DNA from: Botryotinia globosa | Lineage: Eukaryota > Ascomycota > Leotiomycetes > Helotiales > Sclerotiniaceae | Reading direction: 5' to 3' | Length of the DNA stretch: 64,000 nt | NCBI GenBank assembly: GCA_014898425.1 | Contig: RCSZ01000012.1 | Span: 682,001-746,000, forward strand | In this document: in pieces, positions 47,419 through 60,595 of the stretch | Position numbering within the stretch: position 1 is the first letter of the stretch | Layout of the letters: the number at the start of each line of letters is the position of its first letter | Made by a program: the position numbers and the translations under genes | The notes under the pieces: generated by a model | What the model saw: the letters and a program-made list of their open reading frames with translations, nothing else | Told to the model about the DNA's origin: nothing | The model's database searches: none

Positions 47419-48306
47419 CTACTGAGTTGCATCCCTTGAGCAACCACGCCCATTAACAAATGCTTCACGGCCATAATTGGCAACTACGATACCATACCAA
47501 GCCCCTTCATACCCTCCAAAGAATAATTGATGCCATGTGGCCTCGTGCCATTGAATATCAGGTTTGTGAAGACCATTGTGGGAGGAAATCATAGACTGAT
47601 ATTCTTCCTTTGTCTGGGAACAAAATTTATGTTCCTCCCCATCATGCCATTTCTAGATCTCAAAGTTGTTGAAACCCATTCATACATATATCATGCCACT
47701 AACATGCAACCACAACTTCCGAATCAGTCGGACGATGCATAATACTTCTAGCCGGATAATTTATAATATATGCTTCTTATAAGAGCAATCGATTACCTAG
47801 AATGTCGAGCATCGGCATGGCCAAGACACTGCAGCTCAACGAAGCAACCCTTCCCGTAACCCAACACCGCGTTGGTATCATCCGAACTCTCAGCAATCAA
47901 TCTCTTTTCATACTCTAATACTACCTTGTCTCCACCTAAACAGTACCATCTCACATTTTTCCAATGGGATCTGGATAAAAGTGCCATTTTCGCCAATATA
48001 TCATGCAACCCTTGAAGAAGTAAGGTACTTGCAGGAGTGCTGAGATGTTCATTTATGGATGATGATGATGAACTTGACGCATGAGTTTAGAGTACTCTCA
48101 AACTTCTTGTTGAACTGTACTGTTATAAGAATCTTATCCTTCCAAGGTTGTATCAATAAACTCACAAATAGACTGAAGCTTGCCTTTCGTGTCTTGACCA
48201 CAACTGATTGGCATCATACATCACGTCGATTCTCGTGCAGCCGAAAACCATCGTCTGACCGCCTGAGGAGTTCAAAATCGGCAGAATTATTTATCTTGTG
48301 GCTCTA
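47419..48306 (-). pseudogene. partial gene abutting the giant element, probably truncated by it
   Basis: Three coding-like pieces lie on the reverse strand. Near the element, 48220-48300 reads HKINNSADFELLRRSDDGF and ends at a GTATGA donor. 47797-48083 contains MALLSRSHWKNVRWYC and YGKGCFVELQCLGHADARHS and ends at a GTAATC donor. 47419-47652 reads HDGEEHKFCSQTKEEYQS and GGYEGAWYGIVVANYGREAF, then stops. The phases of the last two pieces do not fit (2 against 0), and the first is cut by a stop inside the element's tip. I therefore read it as a gene whose 5' part was lost when the element inserted. The family is not recognised. An intact gene with an unusual intron is less likely. Confidence 0.35.
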
Positions 48307-48523
48307 ATACCGAGGCCTATAACACGCATTTAGTCAAAACCCCAAAAATAGATTTCTGCCTAAGCTAAAAATGTATTTAGAATTTAGAGGTATATATATA
48401 TTAAAATAAAACTTTCAATCCAATACACAACCTTGAAAAAATTGATAAAAGAAAAAAAAAAGATAATCTTATTCATTAGAATTCAAGAAATCTATTAATA
48501 TAATTCTTTTTGAATTATCACAA

Positions 48524-48639
48524 AAATTTAAATTTATATTTATTATTGAAATATTTCAATAAATTCGAATAATAAATCGCTTTTAATATTTAATCTTTTA
48601 TTATTCTAATATTTCAATAATAAATATAAATTTAAATTT
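48524..48639. repeat. perfect 32-bp inverted repeat (hairpin), left arm only
   Basis: 48524-48555 (AAATTTAAATTTATATT...) is the exact reverse complement of 48608-48639, with a 52-bp loop. The corresponding place in the right arm (59110-59150) lacks it. It therefore looks like a tiny element inserted after the arms formed. Confidence 0.85.
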
Positions 48640-48645
48640 TGAAGA

Positions 48646-51600
48646 TGTTACGGCGTCAATTATGTTGTCTTTGTGTTTTAGATACGAACCCTTAGTGTAC
48701 CCTTAGTATACCCTACTTTTTATAATAGGACCTCAACCTTTTATAGCACTTAGAATTTTTATAGTATAATATAAGTCTTTACCTATATCCTGATAATTTG
48801 TATTATTTATTTAGAAACTATTATAGTTTTATTTTAAAGATATTTATTCAAATTATATTCCAATCGCTTCAATTACTTTAATTCTATTGAAATTATAATC
48901 CGATTGTATTGATCGAATCTATTATTGATTTATTATAAATAACTTTATTATTTTTCAGCAAAATTATTTGATTATATTAAAACATATCTATATTGATTTA
49001 TTATTGAGAATTCTATAAGAATGTTTTGTGGCTATAAAAGTATTCTAAAGATGATTAATTAAATAACTATATTTAGTTTGCTTCTATAGTTTCTTTTTTT
49101 AAATTATATTATTAATTCCATTAAAACTGATATTTCCTTATTTATAAATTTATTTAATAATCCAAATACTATATATTTTGCAGTTATTTAAATTATATTT
49201 ATTTTGATTAAAATAATTATAATTTTATTATAAAAATAAGCTGTTCTAATATATATCTAAATTAATAAAACTTAATTATAAATTACTAAATTATAAAATA
49301 TAATTAAGATATTAAAGATTATTATTTATAATAATTTAGAAATTCTATTCTATTAAAGATATTTTATTTTCCCTAAGAAGTTTAATAGTAATAAATAAAA
49401 CATTATAAAGTATTAGAATCACTATATAATATTTTATAATATAATTAATTATTATTTAATTGTAAATTATAAGAATAAATTAGAATTTTAATAAATTATA
49501 TTCCTTATTAGTTTATTTTTTAGTTTGATTTATATAAATAATCAAATACATTTTGATATAATTATAGATAATCTATATAATTTTGATTTTTGGTTTCTTA
49601 AATAATATATTATAATAAGTATTTGAAATGAATTAAACAAATAATATTAAATCCTTGATTTTTTTATAAAAGGTCTTTATAGATTATAATAAATATAAAA
49701 TAAGAAAGACTTTATTTAGTAATTTTATTATTAAATTTAAGTAGTTTGCTATTAAATATAAAAAAACTATTGAATAATAAATCACTAATTTTAAATTTAA
49801 GATTTTATAAAAATTGATTAATACTTTAATCAATTATTCTAATAAATCCTTTATTATTAATATTGATATATAGATAATCTAATAATAAAATATTTATAAT
49901 GATTTAGAAAAAAAAACTTATTTTGATAATTAATATAAGAATTAGAATATTAATTTTAATTATAATCAATCAAGATATTATAATAAAAAACTAATTCCAA
50001 TTATAGCTCTTTTTATATTAAAACTATTTAATGATTTTATACAATTAGATACTATTTGATAAGATTAACACCCCCCATTCTATTATATTTGAAAATAATA
50101 TTTTAATCTTAATCTTTACCTTTATTATAAAAAACTAAATTATATTAAAAATAATTATAATAAAAAACAAAACAATAATATAAAATATAATATTAATATT
50201 AATATAGAATACAATTTTATATTAATTATTTTTTTGTAATTAATTAATATCAAAGTTTTAGATTTTATTATAATATTATTAACTTTTTATATCAAAACTC
50301 ATTTCTACCTATCAACCATTTTTTAATTATACTATTATATTATATTTCACTAATTCTCTTTAATTTTATTTAAAAGTTTAATTTAAAAGAGTATATTAAG
50401 AGATCTATTTATTTAAAAAAAATAAAAGCTCAATTCCCTAATTTGGTATATCAAAAAATTAATTTTGATTTATAATTATAAATCAAGATTCTTTATAAGA
50501 AATTTATTTTTATAGATTAAAAGATTAATTATATCTAAAGATTCTTTATATCTTAGAATAATAAATAGCAAATCTTTTAAAATTTTGATAAAAATCTCCT
50601 TTATATTTAATATAATTATTCTATTTATTAGTTTTATAAATAATAGAATTACAAACTATAGTTTTATCAATAAAGAAATTGTCTTTAAACTTTAAATATT
50701 TATATATTTTTTTTTATATTTGTTATTTATTTCTAATTAATAAAAAGCTTTTCAATATCCTTTTTTAATATATACTTTTAAATATATAAATCAATAATTA
50801 TTAGAAAATCGATTTATTTTATATTATTACCCTATTAATTATAGATTTAATAATCCTTAATCTCTCCTAACTTCAATATTATAATCTCATTATCAATTGA
50901 TTAATAATAATACTCAAGTTTATATTTATATATTATTCGAAATATTATTATTTTATTGATATTATAACAACTATTGTTTCTAATATATCTAATAACTATA
51001 AAATAATTTTGTTAAAAAATAATAAAGTTATATTAATCGATTTCAAACCGTTTTTATAAAAGTTTATTTCAAAATCAACTTTTATAAAAAATATTATCAA
51101 TAAAAACTTCAAAATTAAATTCTTATTATTCTAAAATCAATTAATAATTCTTGAATCTATTAAAGTTTTGAATATTCAAAGAAATCCTAATATTATTAAT
51201 TTCAAAAATAATAAAAACAAAAACCCTTATTATATTTATTATATTGATAATAAAACAAATATTCGAATTAGAATAATTTTTAATCATTTATTTTTAAAAT
51301 CAATTTCAATTTGATTTATTATTAATTTCAAAAAATATAAAAGATTATTACAAAATTAAAATATCTTATTTTTATTATTATTGTTATTATTAAATTCTTT
51401 AAATGAATTATTTAATATTGTATAAAATATTTGTTTTGAAATGTAAGATATAAAGTTCTTTATAATTAATAACTTTATATAATTCTATAAGAATAATAAT
51501 ATTTATATTATAAAAATATTTTGAAATAAATTAGATAGGGTTTATAATTTATATTATATAATAATTAAGGATTTTATTTAATTATATTAAAACTTAATAA

Positions 51601-53640
51601 ATAATAATATCAATAAGTTTATAGAAAAAACAAATCAATTTATTCTTTTTATATTAAAAATCTAAAATAAATTGTCTTTCTAACTTTATAATTTATATTT
51701 AGAATTTCTATCCTTTTTTATTAATAAACTTCTATTATAATATTTATAAAATTATAAGATCGAAATTATATCAGGTAAGGAATTATTATATAATAAAAGC
51801 TATCTAATATCTCTGGCTAAATTTTAAATTGTTTACAAATAGTTTGATAATAATTTGAATAAAGGATTCATTTAGAAATCTTATTTCCAATTAATTATTT
51901 TATTTCTCCTAATTATTAAATTAGGAAAAGGCATTTGGATTTATTAAGATTATTAAGATTTAAATAATATTATTATCAAAAACCAATATTCTTTATTATT
52001 AATTAAAAAAATCCTTAATATCTTATACTATACAAAAATCTATATCAAATTTAATATTATTACTGCTTTTAACAAATTATAAATCACAAAAGGTTATAAA
52101 TAGAAAATCACTTTCACTACTTGTTTTAATTTATTCGAATTATTAATAATGTTTTTTGAACTTTATAATATATCAACCTTATTTTAGAATTATATTAATT
52201 ATATTCTTTTCAATCTTTTGAATAGGATTTGTATAATATATTTAAATAATATTTTGATTTACTTTAAGAATATTATAAATTACAGAGAATATATCCACAA
52301 GGTTATTTAATAATTAATTAATATTAAATTATAAATTGATATTAATAAATATAAGTTTGAAATAAAAAAAATCAAATACCTTAACTTAATTATTATTCTA
52401 AAAAATATAAAGATAGATTTGAAGAAAATTGATATTATATTTAATTGGAAATTATTAATTAAATTTAAAGATTTTTAGTGTTTTCTTAGATTTATTAATT
52501 TTTATTAATATTTTATTCACAATTTTTCTAAGATTATAGAATTCCTTAATCACTTTTTGAAAAAGAAAAGAATATAAAGTTGGGATTTTAAATAAAAAAA
52601 CATTTTTATAATATTAAAGAATACTTTCTTCTTTGTTTCGATTCTTATTATATTTGATTATTATTATTATATAATTATTGAAATCAACACTTTCAATTAA
52701 ACTATAAATAATATTCTTTTATAATATAATAATAAAAGAAATCTATATCTAACAATATATTTCTTATTAAAATATAATATTATTAAATATAATTATAAGA
52801 TTTATAATAAAAAACTCTTAATAATTATAAAATTATTAGAAAAATGAAAACTAAAATTATATAATATTTAAAAACTATTCGAAATTATTACTAATTATAA
52901 AAACCTTGAATACTTTATATCAATAAAAATAATAAATCAATAATAAATTAAATAAACTGAATTTTTATTAGAATTCAATTTTTATATTATATATCAATCT
53001 AATTATAAAACTATTCGCTCTAATACTTTAAATTATAGAATTGAAAATTGTTTAATATATATTGATCCTAATAATAATTGAATTAAGAATTATTTATAAA
53101 TAATCCTTTTAAAACAAATATTCGATATTATTATATTTAAGGATATTATTCAATAAGCAAATAGTGATTTAAACCTAATTATAATTCTAATGGGTATAAT
53201 TATTTTCAATATTAATAAATCAATCGATAATCTTATTAATAAAGTATATAAATTATTCAAACTAATTATAATTATATATATAATATTTCGAAATCTCTTT
53301 ACCCGCCATTAATTACTAAATATTCGAAAGAATCTTTGGATAGTTTTATAAGATTATAGATTAATAAATAATAAGATCTTTTATTATAATCACTTTTTTA
53401 TTCCTTTTTCTATTAAATTTTGTATATAAATTATATATTGCATATATTCAATTGAACTAACTGAATATCCAAATTGTATTAAAACTATTGACCTCATTTT
53501 TTATATATATTGATAATTTAATATATTCAGAAAGATTGAGATATTTATATAAACTTACTAATTTTGTTTTTATATTAAAACCTTTCATCTTATTACATCT
53601 GAATTTCTTAAACTTTTGTTAATATTATTTTATTTTTAAT
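48646..53640 (+). pseudogene. left Ty3/Gypsy copy, RIP-decayed, truncated in integrase
   Basis: An LTR-like start TGTTACGGCGTC lies at 48646. Reverse transcriptase relics lie around 52150-52600: the active-site motif YLDD appears as YLNN at 52239-52250 (Asp to Asn by G-to-A), followed by FLRFINFY and FIHNFSKIIE. RNase H relics (about 52680-53060) read KYNYKIYNKKLLIIIKLLEK, matching the family's NYEIYDKELLAIIKALEE. The integrase zinc region (about 53400-53620) contains SIELTEYP, but the core is missing: the copy stops at about 53640 where the other begins. Many stops arise at former Trp, Gln and Arg codons. It cannot produce protein. Confidence 0.85.
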
Positions 53641-56600
53641 GAATAATAATTATAATTAATAAAGAATGGGGATATATTAATAGTTTTTAATATAATATTA
53701 TTCAATATAAATTCTATAAATAAAAGTTAATTAGATTAATCGTTTTAATAAAAATTTATAAAAATGTAAAGATATTATTTAATTATAATATTAATTCTTT
53801 TTATTTAATTATTAAATTTGGAATGGAATAAGGAAAATTGTTTTAAAATAATTGATAAATATTTAAACAAATGTTTTTAGAATTTAGAAATGAATTAGAA
53901 GTTTTTATTGGATATAATATTATTGAAAGTGTTATATAGATAATAAATCTTTTTAATAAATCAATTTATAAGTTTCTCTACAAATAGTTCTATAATTAAT
54001 ATAAAATATTATATCTTAATCAAATAATAGATAATTATGATAATATGCTAATATTTCTTTTTGTAATATTTATTAATTAATAATAATATAATATAATTAA
54101 TAAAAATATTTAATCAAAAACAAAATGGTATTAATAAAAGTTCAAAAAATCCAAATATAGTGAGGTGGGAGGTTTTGATATGAAAATAAAATTAATAAGT
54201 TTATACAAATATCTTGATCTCCCTAGATATATTAAGCTATCAATATGTATAAGAAATGAGATCAATAGTTTTGATGTGGCCTGGATATTCAGTTAATTCG
54301 ATTGAATATATACAATATATAATTTATATATAAAATTTAGCAAAAAAAGAAATAAAAAAATAGTTATAATAAAAGATCTTATTATTAATTAATCTACAAT
54401 CTTGTAAGACTATCCAAAGATCCTTTTGAATATTTAATGGTTAATAACGAATAAAAAGGTTTCGAAATATTATATACATGATTATAATTAATTCAAATGA
54501 TTTATATATTTTATTAATAAAATCATTAATCGATTTATTAATATTAGGAATAATTATATCCATTAGGGTTATAATTAGATTTAAATCACTATTTATTTAT
54601 TAAATAATATTCTTAAATATAGTAATATTAAATACCTATTTTAAAAGAATTATTTATAAACAATTTTTGATTCAATTATTATTAAAATCGATATATACTA
54701 AACAATTTTCAATTTTATAACTCAAAATATTAGGGTAAATAATCTTATAATCAGATTGATATATAATACAAAAATTGAATCCTAATAAGAATTTAGTTTA
54801 TTTAATTTATTATTGATTTAGTATCTTTATTGATATAAAGTATTTGAGGTTTTTATAATTGATAATGATTTCGAATAATTTCTAAATATTATATAATTCT
54901 AGTTTTTATTTTTCTAATAATTTTATAATTATTAAAAGTTTTTTATTATAAATCTTGTAATTGTATTTAATAGTATTATATTTTGATAAAAAGTATACCA
55001 TTGGATACAGATTTCCCTCATTATTATATTACAAAAAAACATTATTTACAATCCAATTGAAAGCATTGGTTTTGATCACTATATAACAATGGTGATCAAA
55101 TATAATAAAAACCGGGGTAAAAAAGAAAGTATTTTTCAGTGTTATAAAAGCATTTTCCTGTTTAAAATCCCAGTTTTATACTCTCTTTTTCTTCAGAAAA
55201 TAATTAAGGAGTTCTACAATTTTAGAAAAATTGTGAATAAAATGTTAATAAAAATTAGCAAATCTAAAGAAATGCTAAAGGTTTTTAAATTTAATTAATG
55301 ATTTCCAGTTAAATATAATATTGACTTTCTTCAAATTCATTTCTATATCTCCTAAAATAATAATTAAGCTGAGGTATTTGATTCTTTTTATTTCAAATTT
55401 GTATTTATTAATATCAATCTATAATTCAGTATTAATTAATTACTAAACAATCTTGTAAATATATTCTTTATAATTTATAATATTCTTAGAGTAAATCAAA
55501 ATATTATTCAAATATATTATGCAAATCCTATCCAAAAAATAAAAAAAAATATGATTAATATAATTCTGAAATAAGGCTGATATATTACAAAATCCGAAAG
55601 ATATTACTAATAATTCAAATAAACTAAAACAAATAGTAAAAATAGTTTTTCATTTGTAGCCCTTTACGATTTATAACTTATTAAAAACAGCAATAATATT
55701 AAATTTAATATAGATTTTAGTGTAATATAAAATATCAAGAATTTCTTTAATTAATAATAAAAAGTATTGATTTTTAATAATAATATTATTTAAATTCTAA
55801 TAGTCTTAATAAATCCAAATACTTTCTCCTAATTTAATAACTAAAAAAAATGAAATAATCAATCAAAAACAAGATTCCCGAATAAATCCTTTATTCAGAT
55901 TATTATTAAATTATCTACAAATAATTTAAAGTTTAGTTAAGAATATTGAATAGTTTTTATTATATAATGATTCCTTATCTAATATAATCTCAATCTTATA
56001 ATCCTATAAACATTATAATAAAAGTTTATTAACAAAAAAGAATAGGAATTCTAAATATAGATTATAAAATTAAAAAAACAATTTATCTTAAATTTTTGAT
56101 ATAAAAAAAATAAATTAATTTATTTTTTCTATAAACTTATTAATATTATTATTTATTAAACCTTAATATAATTAAATAGAATTCTTGGTTATTATATAGT
56201 ATAAATTATAAACCCTATTTAATTCATTCTAAAATATTTTTGTAATATAAATATTATCATTCTTATAGAATTATATAAAACTATTAACTATAAAGAACTT
56301 TATATCTTATATTTCAGAACAAATACTTTATATAATATCAAGTAATTCATTTAAGGGATTTGATAGCAATAATAATAATAAAGATAAAGTATTCTGATTT
56401 TGTAATAGTCTTTTATACTTTCTGGAATTAATAATAAATCAAGTTAAAACTGATTTTAAGGATGAATAATTAGGGATTATTTTAATTCAAGTGTCCACTT
56501 TATTATTGATATAATAAATATAATAAAAGTTTTTATTTTCATTGTTTTCAAGATTAATAATATTAGGATTTCTTTGAGTATCTAAAACCTCAATAAATTT

Positions 56601-59109
56601 AAGAATTACTGATTAATTTTGAAATAATAAAAATTTAATTTTGAAGCTTTTATTAATAATATTTTCTATAAAAACTAATTTTGAAATAAGTTTTTATAGA
56701 AATAGTTTGGGATCGATTAATATAATTTTGCTATTTTTTAATAAAATTATTTTGTGGCTATTAGATATATCAAGAATAATAATTATTATAGTATTAATAG
56801 AATAATAATATCTTGAGTAATATATAAATATGAATTTAAGTGTTATTATCAATTAATTAATAATAGGATTATAATATTAAAATTAAAGAAGATTAAAAAT
56901 TATTAAATCTGTGGTTGATAGAGTAGTAATATAAAATAAACCAATTTTTTAATAATTATTGATTTATATATTCAGGAGTGTATATTGAGAAAGAATATTG
57001 AAGAGTTTTCTATTAGTTAGGAGTAAATAATGGGTATAGAGAAAGGGGTGTATAGATATTTAGAATTTGGAGATAATTTTTTTATCAATAAAACTATAGT
57101 TTGTAATTCTATTATTTATAAAGTTAATAAACAGAATGATTATATTAAATACAAAAATTTTTTTTATCAAGATTTTAAAAGATTTGTTATTTATTATTTT
57201 AACATATAAAGGATTTCTAGATATAATTAATCTTTTAATTTACAAAGATAAATTTTTTATAAAAATTTTTGATTTGCAATTATAAACCAAGATTAATCTT
57301 TTGATATATTAGATTAGGGAATAAAGTTTTTATTTTCTTTTGAATAAACGAATCTTTTAATATATTCTTTTAGATTAAGTTTTTGAATAAGGTTAAAAAG
57401 GATTAATGAAGTATAGTGTAATAATATAATTAGGAAACAATTAATAGATAGAAAATAATTGATAAATGGAAATAAACTTTGATATAAAAAATTAATAATA
57501 TTATAATAAAATTTAGGATTTTGATATTAATTGATTACAGGGGAGCAATTAGTATAAGAATTATATTCTATATTAATATTGATATTATACTTTATATTAT
57601 TAACTTGTTTCTTATTATAATTATCTTTAATATAATCTAATTTCTTATAATAAAGGTAAAGATCAAGATTAAGATATTATTCTTAAATATAGTAAGATAG
57701 AAAATACTAATCTTATTAAACGATATTCAATTGTATAGAGTTATTAGATAATTTTAATATAAAGGGGGCTGTAATTAGGGCTAATTTTTTATTATAATGT
57801 TTTAATTAATTATAGTTGAAATTAATACTCTAATTCTTTTATTAATTATTAAGGTGAGTTTTCTTTTTTAAATTATTATAAATATCTTATCATCAGATTA
57901 TCTATATATTAATATTAATAATAAAAAGTTTATTAGAGTAATTAACTAAAATATTAATCAACTTTTATGAAATCTTGAGCTTAAAATCGACGATTTATTA
58001 TTTAGTAGTTTTCCTACATTTAATAGTAAACTATTTGAATTTAGTAATAAAATTACTAAATAAAGTTTTTTTTATTTTATACTTATTATAATTTATAAAA
58101 ACCTTTTATAAAAAATCAAAGATTTAATATTATTTATTCAATTCATTCCAAATACTTGTTATAATACATTATCTAAAGGGTTAGAAATTGAAGTCATACA
58201 GATTATCTATAATTATATTGAAATGTATTTAATTATTTATATAAACCGAATTAGAGAATAAATTAGTAAGAAATATAATTTACTAAAATTCTGATTCATT
58301 CTCATAATCTACAATTAAATAATAATTAATTATACTATAAAATACTATATATTAATCCTAATATTTTATAATATCTTACTCATTATCACTAAACTTCTCA
58401 AGGGAAATAAAATATTTTTAATAAAACAGGGCTCCTAGATTATTATAAACAATAATCTTTAATATCTTAATTATATCTTACAATTCAACAATCTATAATT
58501 AAACTTTATTAATTTGAATATATACTACAATAGTTTATTCTTGTAATAAAATTGTAATTATTTTAATTAAAATAAATATAGCTTGAATAATTACAAAATA
58601 TATAATATTCAAATTATTGAATAGATTTATAAATAAGGAAATATTAGTTTTAATGAAATTAATAACATAATTTAAGAAAAAGAATTATAAAAGTAAACTA
58701 AATATAACTATTTAATTAGCTATCTTTAGAATACTTTTGTAGCTACAAAATATTGATAGATTAATATAAATATATTTTAGCATAATCAAATAATTTTACT
58801 AAAAAATAATAAAGTTATTTATAATAAATCAATAATAGATTTGATTAATACAATCGAGTCATAACTTCAATAGAATTAAAACGATTGAAACAATTAGAAT
58901 ACAATTTAAATAAATATTTAAAATAAAGTTATAATAATTTCTAAATAAATAATACAAACTATCAAAATATAAATAAAAATTTATATTATACTATAAAGAT
59001 TTTAAATATTATAAAAAATTAAGACCCTATTATAGGAAGTAGAGCACACTAAGAGCATACTAAGGGTTCGTGCCTAAGGCATGAAGGCAATGTAATTGGC
59101 ACCGTGACA
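53641..59109 (-). pseudogene. right Ty3/Gypsy copy, RIP-decayed, carries the integrase core
   Basis: Read on the reverse strand, an LTR-like TGTCACGGTGCC starts at 59109. RNase H relics at about 55080-54700 read NNEGNLYPMVYFLSKYN and NYKNLKYFISIKILNQ. The integrase zinc region at about 54360-54170 reads TEYPGHIKTIDLIS, and the core at about 54130-53640 includes NIFINYIILLLIN, ELFVEKLINWFIKKIYYLYN and NNIISNK. These match Gypsy integrase order (SIDFVTGLP, then ELFVEKL, then DNIISDRG). A less AT-biased window (54990-55300) preserves more original codons than the left arm. Frames are broken by stops throughout, and the copy ends at the palindrome centre before its 3' LTR. Confidence 0.85.
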
Positions 59110-59148
59110 ACAATATAATAAGTCTTTATTCGTATCCTGATAGGAGAT

Positions 59149-59720
59149 AATTCAAAAAGAATTATATTAATCGATTTCCTAAATTCTAATTAATAAAATT
59201 ATCCCTTTTTTTCTTTTTTTATTAATTTTTTTAAGGTTATATATTAAATTGAATAATTTTTTTATATAAATTGAGAATTAATTAATAATTAAATCTAATT
59301 TTTAAAATATTAATAAAATAAGCTAGAGATTGATTAATAATCAAATCTAATTTTTAAAATATTAATAAAAAATATTTCGAAAATTGAAGTTTATTAAAGT
59401 AGAATTAAATATAAAATTTCATTTTTGGAATAATTCAAGAAAAATTATATTAATCGATTTCTTGAATTCTAATTAATAAAACTATCTCTTTTTTTCTTTT
59501 TTTTATTAATTTCTTTAAAATTATATACTGAATTGAATAATTTCTTATATAAATTGAGGATTGATTAATTATACAATCTAATATTGAGATAAGAAATTCT
59601 TATTGAAATTCTTTTGCTTATAATATAATAGTTTATATATAAAAAGAAAATTATTCAAAAAAGATTTTATACTAAAACTTGAATATTACTATACTTCTTT
59701 TTAAGAATTCTAAAATATAT
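59149..59720. repeat. two direct copies of a 280-bp subterminal unit, right arm
   Basis: 59149-59430 and 59431-59590 onward share AATTATATTAATCGATTTC, a poly-T tract and AATTGAATAATTT in the same order. The left arm has only one copy (inverted, about 48410-48520). The right arm therefore gained a tandem duplication. Confidence 0.75.
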
Positions 59721-59725
59721 TTTAA

Positions 59726-60068
<343 letters not shown>

Positions 60069-60247
60069 TAATACTTTTCATAATAAATTATAATTTATAT
60101 TGTTCTATATAATACAATTTTTCTTTCCAAGATTTCTATAAACACACTATACAAATTATAGAAATTTTTTTTGCTTCAGGCAGAAATCTATTTTTGGGGT
60201 TTTGGCCAAATACGCGTTATAGGCCTCGGTATCTAATAATAAACCTC

Positions 60248-60310
60248 TAATAGTCGGCTCTTCAAGTGGCCGACTAGTTCCAGTCGGCCGTTTATGAGAG
60301 CCGACTATTA
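60248..60310. repeat. 63-bp double hairpin with four AGTCGGC motifs
   Basis: Outer arms TAATAGTCGGCTCT and AGAGCCGACTATTA pair perfectly (14 bp). Inner arms GGCCGACT and AGTCGGCC pair perfectly (8 bp). The core AGTCGGC occurs four times, twice on each strand. It lies between the giant element's tip and the listerin gene. It could be a micro-element or a regulatory site array. Confidence 0.85.
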
Positions 60311-60595
60311 AGGCTGCATTAATCCCATTACAGCTAGATTGGCAGGCTTAATAGTGACTAGAATATTACTAAGCATAATTCAATCAGATTATTGGTCAAG
60401 TTCTATCCGAACAGCCACCCCACCACCACTTCAATTCCGTCATTGATTGTTCCGCCTTTGAAATTTCTCCACTACTTGTAAACACCTGGGCACCTGGGCA
60501 TATCTCTCCCCTCCATACAAAAATAAGAGCAGGTAATCCTTATACTTCATACAGACTATTTTGTACCCTTTTCTTCATTGAAACGTCTGCATAAC

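Noticed and set aside
47527..47742. + strand frame at the broken gene
   Set aside because: Antisense to the reverse-strand exon reading HDGEEHKFCSQTKEEYQS, which is more protein-like.
55089..55298. 69-codon frame in the right arm
   Set aside because: It is antisense to the decayed pol gene, in the least-decayed patch; chance frame.
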